64,000 bases of DNA from the NCBI GenBank assembly GCA_022827225.1, contig JAJDTJ010000026.1, positions 40,794-104,793 of the forward strand, given 5' to 3'. Made by a program: the position numbers and the translations under genes. Position 1 is the first letter of the stretch. Every line of letters starts with the position of its first letter. The notes under the pieces are model-generated. The model had not been told where the DNA came from. It did no database searches and saw nothing but the letters and a program-made list of their open reading frames with translations. The stretch is from Candidatus Poribacteria bacterium (GTDB taxonomy: Bacteria; Poribacteria; WGA-4E; WGA-3G). Of this stretch, positions 17,632 through 26,508 are shown piece after piece.

Positions 17632-19176
17632 ATGAAACGACCTCTTCAAAACACACTCGTTGGATTTGTTATTTCGCTGATACTCAGCCCTCTTGTCGTG
17701 AGTGCGGATCCCCCCAAAACGACGACTTCCGAGGTCAAGTATTACCATTACTATTACTCAGCCCCTGTAGGGTATCACCGTCTTTTACCTTCTCTTGCCT
17801 CTAAAGAACTCGAATACCATACCCGGCTGGTAGCCGAGGCGAATATTAATGACACGCCTGAAAAAGAGAAAGTTGTTCTAATCGTTGTCGATACAAAACG
17901 GCACACACCGTACGGTGAATGGCTTCAGGCATTTCTCCTCATTACAGACTCCGACATAAACAACCCGAAGAAAAAAGATTTATTGAAACTTTTTGACTCG
18001 GATGCTTATGATTTGGAGGTTCCAGCGCGGATTTCTATTGAACTTCATGAGCCGCCGTTTGTCTTCAAGGAACGGCTGAATGATGCGCCTTGGAAACCGC
18101 ACGGTGTCTCCTTTAGACTCATTGATTTGACGGGTGATGGCATTTTAGACATCTGGGTGGAAGCTGCCTATGGTGTCGCGCTCATTTCTTTTCAGAACGG
18201 TGAACTCAAAGAGGTCTTCAGCAACTACACCGTGACCAAAGAGAAACTCGCAGAAACTTCTGACATTGAATATCATTCTTACGATGCCCCAGTCGAGCCT
18301 CAAGGGCGATTGTATCACCGTTTTTTGTCTGCTCCGGCTCCGAAAGGACTCTATTATGATACTCGGATGGTAGCCACAGCAAATGTGGATGACACCCCTG
18401 AAAAAGAGACGATTGCTCTGATGATTGCTGAGACAGGAAGTGGCGGGCCCCACGGCGAATGGGTTCAAGCGTTTCTCCTCATTGCTGAAAACGAGGTAGA
18501 CGTACTGAGGAAAAAAGACTTATTTAAACTTTTTGACACAGGGACTCATGATTTGGATGTACCGGCGAGAGTTTCTATTGACGCGCAGCGGACACCCTTC
18601 ATCTTCCGAGAATGGACGCGCATAGGTTCTCCTTGGAGTTTTGGCTGGGTTAGGTTTAAACTCGTGGATCTGACAGGTGATGGCATTTTAGACATCTGGG
18701 TAGAACATGCAATGGGTGTTGCTGTGATCTCTTTTCAGAACGGCGAGTTCAAGGAAGTCTGCAGCGGCTATAGTTCTACGAGAAGAAAGAGCCCCATAGA
18801 ATACATTGATATCGATAACGATGGCATCTACGAGATCAAGATTCCTGACCGTATAGCTATGAGCGGTGTCGCTGGTGCGGATTATCCTGAATGGCTGAAC
18901 TTCTACGAGTGGGATGGGAACACATACCGCTTGAATAATGAAAAATTCTATGCCAAGAATGACAAGTACCTCATTCGGTTATTAAACACTTATAATTTTG
19001 TGTTGATTCGATATGGAAGATTCGAGGAATACAGTTTCTACATTGGGTTGGTGTTCTACTATCGCGGCAACGCGGCAATGGCGTATAAGTATCTACAATG
19101 GGTCGTCGAACATGCCGAGAACGATGGTTACATTCAAGCCGCCAAATCTCTTTTGAAAAAACTGCCACCCCGGTAA
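17632..19176 (+). CDS. Tandem family member 3 (two fused units)
   Basis: From the ATG at 17632 this is a 514-residue secreted protein. The frame opens at a GTG at 17581 inside the previous stop region, but GGAGG just before 17632 and the family signal-peptide pattern (MKRPLQNTLVG) fix the start. Unit 1 stops after the first Asp-rich loop (DLTGDGILDIW) and lacks the DLDNDG loop and helical tail. It is joined by YTVTKEKLAETSDIEY to a complete unit 2. The same joint is present in member 5, so the fusion predates the duplication of this gene. Function is unknown. Confidence 0.75.
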   Translation: MKRPLQNTLVGFVISLILSPLVVSADPPKTTTSEVKYYHYYYSAPVGYHRLLPSLASKELEYHTRLVAEANINDTPEKEKVVLIVVDTKRHTPYGEWLQAFLLITDSDINNPKKKDLLKLFDSDAYDLEVPARISIELHEPPFVFKERLNDAPWKPHGVSFRLIDLTGDGILDIWVEAAYGVALISFQNGELKEVFSNYTVTKEKLAETSDIEYHSYDAPVEPQGRLYHRFLSAPAPKGLYYDTRMVATANVDDTPEKETIALMIAETGSGGPHGEWVQAFLLIAENEVDVLRKKDLFKLFDTGTHDLDVPARVSIDAQRTPFIFREWTRIGSPWSFGWVRFKLVDLTGDGILDIWVEHAMGVAVISFQNGEFKEVCSGYSSTRRKSPIEYIDIDNDGIYEIKIPDRIAMSGVAGADYPEWLNFYEWDGNTYRLNNEKFYAKNDKYLIRLLNTYNFVLIRYGRFEEYSFYIGLVFYYRGNAAMAYKYLQWVVEHAENDGYIQAAKSLLKKLPPR

Positions 19177-19225
19177 AGATGAAAAATGATCCGTCATTAG
19201 ATGGGTCGGATTGGAGACAAAAAAC

Positions 19226-20248
19226 ATGAAGCAACTTCTTCAAAACACAATTTTTGGGTTTGTTACCTCGATTATACTCAGTTGTGCAGTAGTGAGTGCT
19301 GACGCTCAAACACCCAAAAATTCTGAGGTAGAGTATAAAAAATATGAATGGGCGAATAATTCTGATGGTCACAAATATCACCATCTTTTGGAAACCCGAC
19401 TGCCGAAAGGGCTCGAATACTTTGCCCGGATGATAGCCACTGCGAATATCAATGACACCCCTGAAAAAGAGACGATTATTCCCATCGCCGTTGATATGAA
19501 GGTGCCTCCCTATGATAGAGACTGCGTTCAAGCGTTTCTCTTGATTATTGAAACTGGCTCCCAAGTAGGGGCCCCGCAGAAAAAACATGTTTTCAAACTT
19601 TTTGATGCTGGCACGCATGCGTTGGATGTGCCAGCAAAAACTATTGAACTTCAGAGTCCACCGTTTGTCTTCACCCAACCGCCAAAAGATACTTTTGAGT
19701 CTCTCGACTCCTCCTTTAAACTCGTGGATTTGACGGGTGATGGCATTTTAGATGTCTGGGTTAAATTTTCCTACAGCGTTGTCGTGATTTCTTTTCAGGA
19801 CGGCGAGTTCAGAGAAATCTTCAGCGCCTACACAGTTCCGGGATCGCTGCCCGATCCTGCATACGTTGACTTGGATAATGATGGCACCTACGAAATAAAA
19901 ATTCCGTATAGCATACGGATTAAGGGGATTCCTGGCGCGCCTTACCTGCCATGGGTGAGTCTTTATGAATGGGATGGAAACACTTACGTCTTGAACAACG
20001 AAAGATTCTATGCCGAGAATAATGAGTTCCTCATTCGCTTATTGAGCGAGTATAATTATCAGATGCTTCGACGAGGCTCATTTACCAGACAGCGCGAGAT
20101 ATACAGTTTCTATTTAGGATTGGTATTCCACTATCGCGGCAATTCAGCAATGGCGGGAAGGTATCTGAAATCGGTCATCAATCTTGGAACGCAGGATGAT
20201 TACATTCAAGCCGCTGAATCACTCTTAAAAAAACTACCACTCCATTGA
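19226..20248 (+). CDS. Tandem family member 4 (single unit)
   Basis: The start is taken as the ATG at 19226 (340 residues); the TTG 15 nt upstream lies inside the GGAGAC ribosome-binding site. It has a signal peptide and the usual unit: NINDTPEKETIIPI, DLTGDGILDVW, DLDNDGTYEIKIP and a TPR-like tail. It is closest to member 2. The 40-nt leader before it (about 19178-19215) nearly repeats the leader before member 3 (about 17586-17625). Confidence 0.75.
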   Translation: MKQLLQNTIFGFVTSIILSCAVVSADAQTPKNSEVEYKKYEWANNSDGHKYHHLLETRLPKGLEYFARMIATANINDTPEKETIIPIAVDMKVPPYDRDCVQAFLLIIETGSQVGAPQKKHVFKLFDAGTHALDVPAKTIELQSPPFVFTQPPKDTFESLDSSFKLVDLTGDGILDVWVKFSYSVVVISFQDGEFREIFSAYTVPGSLPDPAYVDLDNDGTYEIKIPYSIRIKGIPGAPYLPWVSLYEWDGNTYVLNNERFYAENNEFLIRLLSEYNYQMLRRGSFTRQREIYSFYLGLVFHYRGNSAMAGRYLKSVINLGTQDDYIQAAESLLKKLPLH

Positions 20249-20279
20249 AAGTAGACGCATAGAAAAGGAGACAACACCC

Positions 20280-21821
20280 ATGAAACAATACCTTCAAACC
20301 ACACTTCTTGGATTTGCGATTTCCCTGATACTCACCGCTTTTGTAGTGAATGCGGATACCCCGAAAACGACGACTTCTCAGGTCGATTATGGCTATTACT
20401 ACTACCTCGATTATCTTAAGGGGTATTACCGCTTTTTACCTTCCCCCGCACCCGAAGGACTCCATTACCATGTCCGGATGATAGCAACTGGAAATATTGA
20501 TGATACCCCCGAAAAAGAGACCATTGTTTTCATCATTGTCGATACAAAACCTCGCACATTCCGCAGTCATGGCACACTATCCGACAACTATATCCAAGCG
20601 TTTCTCCTCATTACTGATAACAATGCAGCGCAGCCTAAGAAAAAAGCGTTCTTCAAACTTTTTGACACGGGGACGCATCCGTTGGAGGTTCCAGCAGCGG
20701 AAGTCATCAAACTTCACAGTCCACCCTCCGGTTTCAAGCTACCGACCGATGTTTCGCTTAGACTCGCCGATGTCACCGGCGATGGCACTTTAGATGTGTG
20801 GGTGAAATCTGCCCACGGGGTTGCTCTGATCTCTTTTGAGAACGGAGGGTTCAAGGAAGTCTTCAGTCGCTACAAGGTGACCAGAGAGAAACTCACAAAA
20901 ACTGCTGACATTGAGTATTACAGCTACGATGTCCGGTTTGAGCTTGCGGGTGAAAAGTACCACCGCTTTTTGGCGACCCCACCCCCGGAAGGTGCCTCTT
21001 ATGGCACCCGGCAGAAAGCCGTCGCAAATATTGATGACACCCCCGAAAAAGAGACGATTGTTCTGATGGTCGTTAATTCAAAAGAGGAATGGCGCGCATG
21101 GAGTCAAGCGTTTCTCCTCATTACTGAACCTGAGACCGAGAGAGACGGGGTTCCCAAGACGAAAGCATTATTCACACTTTTTGGTGCGACGACTCACGAT
21201 TTGAATGTCCCAACGAAAACGATTGAAGTTCAGAGTGTTCCTTTCGTCTTTCGGAAACCTTGGTGGAGAGGTGAGGATTGGAGTTTCAAGCGCGTCTCTT
21301 TTGACCTTGTGGATCTAACGGGGGATGGCATTTTAGACGTATGGATTGAACATGTCGAAGGTGTGGCTGTCATCTCTTTCCAAGGTGGTGAATTCAAGGA
21401 AGTCTGCAGTGCCTATAGTTCTACCAGAAGAGAGGACCCGATAGAATACATTGACCTGGATAACGATGGCATTTACGAAATCAAGATTCCTGATAGCATA
21501 CATGTCAAGGGAGCTCCTGGCGCGGCGGCCCCAGAATGGATGAGCCTCTACGAGTGGGACGGCACGACTTACGTTTTGAATAACGAAAGATTCTATGCCA
21601 ACAATGACGAGTACCTCAATCGGTCATTGAGCAACTATAATGGTTGGCCCCAGGGCTTTGGGAAAAGTGAGGAACAAACATTCTACATCGGGTTGATATA
21701 CTCCTATCGGGGTGACGCAGCAAGGGCGCGAGAGTTTTTACAGTGGGTCGTCGAACATGGCAAGAAACAAGATTATAGGAAAGCCGCCGAAGACTTCTTG
21801 AAAAAGTTGCCACGTCACTAA
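20280..21821 (+). CDS. Tandem family member 5 (two fused units)
   Basis: This 513-residue secreted protein repeats the architecture of member 3: a shortened unit 1 ending after DVTGDGTLDVW, a joint reading YKVTREKLTKTADIEY, and a full unit 2 with DLTGDGILDVW and DLDNDGIYEIKIP. GGAGACAACACCC precedes the ATG. It closes the array; the next gene is the sigma factor-LRR fusion. Confidence 0.75.
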   Translation: MKQYLQTTLLGFAISLILTAFVVNADTPKTTTSQVDYGYYYYLDYLKGYYRFLPSPAPEGLHYHVRMIATGNIDDTPEKETIVFIIVDTKPRTFRSHGTLSDNYIQAFLLITDNNAAQPKKKAFFKLFDTGTHPLEVPAAEVIKLHSPPSGFKLPTDVSLRLADVTGDGTLDVWVKSAHGVALISFENGGFKEVFSRYKVTREKLTKTADIEYYSYDVRFELAGEKYHRFLATPPPEGASYGTRQKAVANIDDTPEKETIVLMVVNSKEEWRAWSQAFLLITEPETERDGVPKTKALFTLFGATTHDLNVPTKTIEVQSVPFVFRKPWWRGEDWSFKRVSFDLVDLTGDGILDVWIEHVEGVAVISFQGGEFKEVCSAYSSTRREDPIEYIDLDNDGIYEIKIPDSIHVKGAPGAAAPEWMSLYEWDGTTYVLNNERFYANNDEYLNRSLSNYNGWPQGFGKSEEQTFYIGLIYSYRGDAARAREFLQWVVEHGKKQDYRKAAEDFLKKLPRH

Positions 21822-22042
21822 AAAGAAGTCCACCTAATCGGAAGCAAAACATCCTGTCTGTGTAAGTCCTATTTAATTTTTTTTATATTTTGCACGTTTT
21901 TGGGAATAAAATGTGTCTTTATAAAAAATATAATTAGCGGACCGAGAATAAGTAAATTTCGGAAAAACTGAAAGGCGTGTTCTATCCAAGAAGTATAACG
22001 GATAGGCAAGAGGCCCAAATCCATTCATCACGGAGTACGACA
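21822..22042. other. Intergenic before the sigma factor-LRR gene
   Basis: About 220 nt, AT-rich, with a T-run near 21875-21890 that could end transcription of the array. No gene is seen. A GTG at 21977 could extend the next gene by 22 residues. Confidence 0.35.
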
Positions 22043-24943
22043 ATGATAGAAGAAGATGTTCAACTCATCCACAGAATTTTGTCGGGCGATGACGCAGCTT
22101 TCACTGCTTTAGTCCGAAAATATCAGAAAAGTGTACACGCTTTGGCATGGCGGAAGATCGGTGATTTCCACTATGCCGAAGAGGTTACGCAAGACATTTT
22201 CCTCCAAGTGTATAATAAACTTTCAACGCTTAAGGATCCGCGCCAATTCGCTGGCTGGCTTTATGTTATGACAAGTCGGCACTGTAGCAACTGGCGGCGC
22301 GACAATAAATCGAGGCTACAATTGCTGGAGACGATAGCTATGGACGCAGTTGATAAATCTGCATACGCGCGTTATATATCAGAGCAACGCGAAGCTGAAT
22401 CTGTTGAAAAGCGCCAGAAACTTGTCAAGAAATTGATTGATAAGCTTCCTGAGAGCGAACGCACTGTCATGACGCTGTACTATCTCGGTGAAATGACGAC
22501 GCGAGAGATTAGCAGATTTCTTGGCGTCTCTGTAAACACGATTACCAGCCGCCTGCAGCGGGCACGACGACGTTTACAACAGGACGAAACGCTCTTGATA
22601 CAAGAGCTGCTCGGAAGTTTCCAACTCTCTACCGACCTTGCAGAAAGCATCACCCAGAAAGTTGCCGATATGAAACCGATAGCGTCTCCCGCCACAAAAT
22701 CCCCTATTCCGTGGCTCGCCGTCGGCGTGGCTGCAGTTTTGGTGATGCTAATGCTCGGAATTAGCAACAAATACCTCATCCGGTTTCAGCAACCGTATAA
22801 CTTTGAGGCAGCATCGGAACCGACTATCGAAATTATTGAAGCACCGATTGTTCTTGACACCGACGCAAAACCCGCGCTTCACTATCAAGTCGGACGTGCT
22901 ATCAGGACGAATAAGACCAATAGTCCGGGATTACAAGATTCCGAAACAGTTTCAGCACCAGGGGCACAGGTGCATCCAGAGGATACCGTCTCATGGATGC
23001 CCGACCCGGCATTACGCGCCGCTGTTCGGGAGGAACTCGCACTTCCGGCAGCCCTGCCCTTAACGCAGGAGATGTTGCTGGAGCTGCAGCGTCTACACGC
23101 CGGTGGAAAAGGTATTACCAATTTAAAGGGATTGGAATTTGCCCAGAATTTAGTCGATTTACATTTAGGCGATGAGGGGAATGCTATCATCGCCTTAAGA
23201 CCCCTCGCTACGCTCACCAACCTCACCTATCTCAATGTGGGCGGTAACCAAGTTACAGACCTGAGGCACCTCGCGAACCTGACACATTTAACCAGGCTTA
23301 GCCTCTGGAATAACCGAGTAGACGATATATCGCCACTCGCTGCCTTGACCGCCCTTACCTACCTGAATTTGGCTGACAATTATGTAGACGATCTCAGTCC
23401 GCTTGCGAATCTGGTAAACTTAGAAAAATTAGACCTTTTTGACAACAACTTGCAAAATGTGGCTCCACTCGCAGACTTGAGAAACCTAAAGCATCTGATC
23501 CTTACAAAGAACCACATTAGAGACTTTAGTCCGCTTACAGGACTGACGAATCTGCAAATATTATGGATCAAAGGGAATCCGATAAAAGACCTGCGCCCAC
23601 TTTCTGAATTGCATCTTACGGATCTGAAATACGATGGTGTAGCACATCACGCATCACAAACGCAGCCTTCTGAAGCATGGATGCCAGATCCAGTACTGCG
23701 CGCCGTAGTTCGAGGCGAACTCGGACTCCTACCGGAAACACGCTTAACGAGAGAAGAGATGTTAAGGTTAGACTATCTTGATGGGCACGATAAAGGCATC
23801 TTTGATATCACCGGCTTAGCGTTCGCCATGAATCTCAGAGAGCTCCACCTGAGTCGAAATCCAATAACAGATTTACGTCCGCTCGCAAACTTAACGAAAC
23901 TTACGGTTTTACATATCGGAGATATCTCTCTACCTATGGCAAACCTTGAACTCCAGCCGTTGACGAATTTAATAAACTTAGAGAGGCTCATTCTGCACAG
24001 AAACGGCATTTTGGACATAACACCGCTTTCGGGATTGACAAAACTGCGGATATTATCCATTGAAGGGAATTCAATAACAGATTTGCGCCCACTTTACAGA
24101 TTGAATCTGAGGGAACTCGATGCAAGTCACTGTCCGCTAATAGACTTGCATCAGTTAGCGCGTCTCACCAGCTTAGAATATATCTGTCTGGAATACAGCG
24201 GTATTTCGGATATCCGTCCGCTCTCCGCGTTAACGAACCTGCACATCTTGGATATTAGATATAACGATATTGAAGACATCCTGCCGCTTTCAGGATTAAC
24301 TGCGCTGCGTACTTTGTGGGTTCAGGGGAATCCGATAACCGATTTCACACCGATCGCCGAACTGAATCTCACGGACTTCAAATACGATGCTATCCAACAG
24401 ATGACGCAACAAACTGATGCTGCCGAAGCGTGGATGCCAGATGCTGCGTTACGCATTGCAGTCCGCGGTGAGGTTGGACTCCTACCGAATATGCCGCTTA
24501 CGAAAGAGAAGATGCTACAACTGCAGGAACTAAATATCTCCGACAAAGGTATCAATAACATTCGCGGCTTAGAGTTTGCGACCAACCTCAGAGAACTTAA
24601 CCTGAGTCGGAATTCGATAACAGACCTATACCCTCTGACGACTTTGATGAACCTTCAGAGATTGAATATTTCGGGACTAACACCGAAGACACCAAATCTT
24701 GACCTACACGCCCTGACGAACCTCATCAACTTGGAGCGACTTTGGCTGGCGAATAGTAAGGTCTCGGATATCCGTCCGCTTGCCGAGTTGAAGCGGCTGC
24801 ATGTTTTGGATATTAGCAGCAACGCCATTGGAGACATCAGTCCCCTTGCAGGGTTAGTTGCTTTGCGGACATTGCAGGTTCAAGGAAATCCGATAACAGA
24901 TTTTACGCCACTCGTTGGATTGAACCTTATAGATCCGAAGTAG
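22043..24943 (+). CDS. ECF-type sigma factor fused to a membrane helix and LRR modules
   Basis: This is a 966-residue fusion. Residues about 5-85 are sigma-70 region 2 (LVRKYQKSVHALAW, AEEVTQDIFLQVY), and about 125-195 are region 4 (KLPESERTVMTLYYLGEMT, then a helix-turn-helix with SVNTITSRLQRARRRL). One hydrophobic segment (about 222-243, from PWLAVGVAAVLV) follows, then a linker of about 70 residues. Three LRR blocks come next, each opened by a WMPD cap (residues about 317, 545 and 796) with internalin-type repeats such as LTHLTRLSLWNNRV. The layout implies DNA-binding inside and LRR outside the cytoplasmic membrane. The start is set at 22043 from GGAG spacing and where ECF domains normally begin. 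The LRR cap is shared with the two large genes downstream. Confidence 0.9.
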   Translation: MIEEDVQLIHRILSGDDAAFTALVRKYQKSVHALAWRKIGDFHYAEEVTQDIFLQVYNKLSTLKDPRQFAGWLYVMTSRHCSNWRRDNKSRLQLLETIAMDAVDKSAYARYISEQREAESVEKRQKLVKKLIDKLPESERTVMTLYYLGEMTTREISRFLGVSVNTITSRLQRARRRLQQDETLLIQELLGSFQLSTDLAESITQKVADMKPIASPATKSPIPWLAVGVAAVLVMLMLGISNKYLIRFQQPYNFEAASEPTIEIIEAPIVLDTDAKPALHYQVGRAIRTNKTNSPGLQDSETVSAPGAQVHPEDTVSWMPDPALRAAVREELALPAALPLTQEMLLELQRLHAGGKGITNLKGLEFAQNLVDLHLGDEGNAIIALRPLATLTNLTYLNVGGNQVTDLRHLANLTHLTRLSLWNNRVDDISPLAALTALTYLNLADNYVDDLSPLANLVNLEKLDLFDNNLQNVAPLADLRNLKHLILTKNHIRDFSPLTGLTNLQILWIKGNPIKDLRPLSELHLTDLKYDGVAHHASQTQPSEAWMPDPVLRAVVRGELGLLPETRLTREEMLRLDYLDGHDKGIFDITGLAFAMNLRELHLSRNPITDLRPLANLTKLTVLHIGDISLPMANLELQPLTNLINLERLILHRNGILDITPLSGLTKLRILSIEGNSITDLRPLYRLNLRELDASHCPLIDLHQLARLTSLEYICLEYSGISDIRPLSALTNLHILDIRYNDIEDILPLSGLTALRTLWVQGNPITDFTPIAELNLTDFKYDAIQQMTQQTDAAEAWMPDAALRIAVRGEVGLLPNMPLTKEKMLQLQELNISDKGINNIRGLEFATNLRELNLSRNSITDLYPLTTLMNLQRLNISGLTPKTPNLDLHALTNLINLERLWLANSKVSDIRPLAELKRLHVLDISSNAIGDISPLAGLVALRTLQVQGNPITDFTPLVGLNLIDPK

Positions 24944-24950
24944 AAGGTAT

Positions 24951-25004
24951 GGCATCGTCAACGTCCTCGATCTCGTGATTGTTGTCAACGCACTTGGTAA
25001 CTAA
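24951..25004 (+). pseudogene. Dockerin-like fragment out of frame after the sigma-LRR gene
   Basis: Eight bases after the sigma-LRR stop, in the +1 frame, 17 codons read GIVNVLDLVIVVNALGN and then stop. This matches the second EF-hand half of the dockerin tails of the next three genes (VVNILDLVIVVNAFG). It has no start of its own and looks like a decayed C-terminus of the sigma-LRR protein. Confidence 0.7.
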
Positions 25005-25022
25005 CGCAAATGGAAGACCTAT

Positions 25023-26486
25023 ATGAAAAAATTCAGTTTCTGTTCACTTATATTGTTGTGTTCTACCGTTGCCGGGACTTTGCTCTATAGCAATCCGGTA
25101 GTTTATGAACTTGATCCAGATCAAGAAAGGTGTTCTGAAGTTGAATTCTCTACAATCCCTGTTGAGGAAAGAATATCAACTCGGACATTCCCTTCCATCT
25201 TTCAGCCTGCCAGTCCTATGTGGGTCGAAGGTGTAAGTTATTGGGATCGTGTTAATACCCCTGAATTGGTCCCGTACCACGATTTGCTTCTTGCGGGATA
25301 TATTCATTATGGAGGAGGAGGACACCTTCGTTTGGAAAAAAATACTCTGGGATCAGACATAATATTGGAACAAGATGAACCGCAGAAGCGACATGCGTAT
25401 TACCACGCGCGTAACCCTAATTTTGTGTCTTTATTCTGGTGGGATTTTTTTGCGTCGGTGCCCGGCGATATATTTCCAGATGAACCCAAGTACTGGCTGA
25501 CAGATCGTGAAGGGAATCGAATACCATACAGTGGCGGACGCAATTTGTATCATAATTTTCTTGATCCTGAAGTTCAAGAAATTCTGATAAAACAAGGGGG
25601 CGGTATAGCGTCCTGTGGGATTTTCGATGGTACTATGGCTGATAACTTTGGTGGAGGTCCTGGTCGTATTGTAGCTATAGATAATCGTGAGGAAAGACTT
25701 GGTGTGTCCGAAGCAGAAATGGAGGCAGCCATCATACACATTTTCAGTGAAATTCGTGCGCGTGTGCCAGACGATTTCATAATTTTAGTCAATGCGGGTG
25801 TCTCAGAAATGGAAAGTCTTTCGGAACTCATAAATGGTTCTGCGATGGAGTTTGTTAGAGAGCCTCACAGACACTATAATTATGATGACCTTTTGCTTGT
25901 CGAAAATGCACTCGTATGGAATGAAACGAACTTACGGCATCCGTCGGTAAATGCTCTACTACCAACGGGTCTTGACACCGAGCATCCCAACAGCCCAAAT
26001 AATCAAAAATGGATGCGTGTGTTTACGACACTCGCCCTCACTTTTTCCGATGGCTATATAAATTATCACATGGAAAGAGGGCCTTACCGCGGGCACTACC
26101 CGTATGATTTCTGGGATGCGGATCTCGGTCGCCCGATTGGGGCAAAAGGTGAAATCTACGAGAATATAGATGGACTTTTCATCCGGGAGTTCACCAACGG
26201 CTGGGCGGTCTATAACCGCAGCGGGCAGGAACAACAGATCCAGCTACCGAAGAGCACAACGGGCGTTTCAAGTGGTATCAAAGGGCATTCGCATACCCTA
26301 CCAGATTTAGATGGTGAGATATATTTGAAAAACACTGGCAATGTTGCTGATCTCAACGGCGATGGAGTCGTCAATATCTTGGATTTGGTTATCGTCGTGA
26401 ATGCGTTTGGTGAAGCGGAACCCGATCTCAACGGTGATAGGGTTGTGAATATTCAAGATTTAGTGATTGTTGCGAATGCGTTTTGA
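25023..26486 (+). CDS. Secreted putative glycoside hydrolase (GHL15-like) with dockerin tail
   Basis: The 487-residue protein has a signal peptide (about 1-24). The main domain (about 55-430) resembles the hypothetical glycosyl hydrolase family 15 group (GHL15-like TIM barrel). Landmarks are FWWDFF, LDPEVQEILIKQ, GIFDGTMADNF (candidate catalytic Asp), ILVNAG, INGSAMEF (candidate Glu) and WDADLGRPIG, followed by LFIREFTNGWAVYNRSG. The C-terminus (about 443-487) has two EF-hand-like repeats, DLNGDGVVNILDLV and DLNGDRVVNIQDLV, as in type I dockerins. No cohesin is in the window. Activity and substrate are inference from fold resemblance only. Confidence 0.65.
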   Translation: MKKFSFCSLILLCSTVAGTLLYSNPVVYELDPDQERCSEVEFSTIPVEERISTRTFPSIFQPASPMWVEGVSYWDRVNTPELVPYHDLLLAGYIHYGGGGHLRLEKNTLGSDIILEQDEPQKRHAYYHARNPNFVSLFWWDFFASVPGDIFPDEPKYWLTDREGNRIPYSGGRNLYHNFLDPEVQEILIKQGGGIASCGIFDGTMADNFGGGPGRIVAIDNREERLGVSEAEMEAAIIHIFSEIRARVPDDFIILVNAGVSEMESLSELINGSAMEFVREPHRHYNYDDLLLVENALVWNETNLRHPSVNALLPTGLDTEHPNSPNNQKWMRVFTTLALTFSDGYINYHMERGPYRGHYPYDFWDADLGRPIGAKGEIYENIDGLFIREFTNGWAVYNRSGQEQQIQLPKSTTGVSSGIKGHSHTLPDLDGEIYLKNTGNVADLNGDGVVNILDLVIVVNAFGEAEPDLNGDRVVNIQDLVIVANAF

Positions 26487-26508
26487 AAAGGAGATTATAC
26501 ATTATACT

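Noticed and set aside
22043..24943. Sigma-LRR gene as an assembly chimera
   Set aside because: The frame is continuous with a sensible membrane helix and linker, and the gene is flanked by matching LRR genes. Not excluded, but not favoured.
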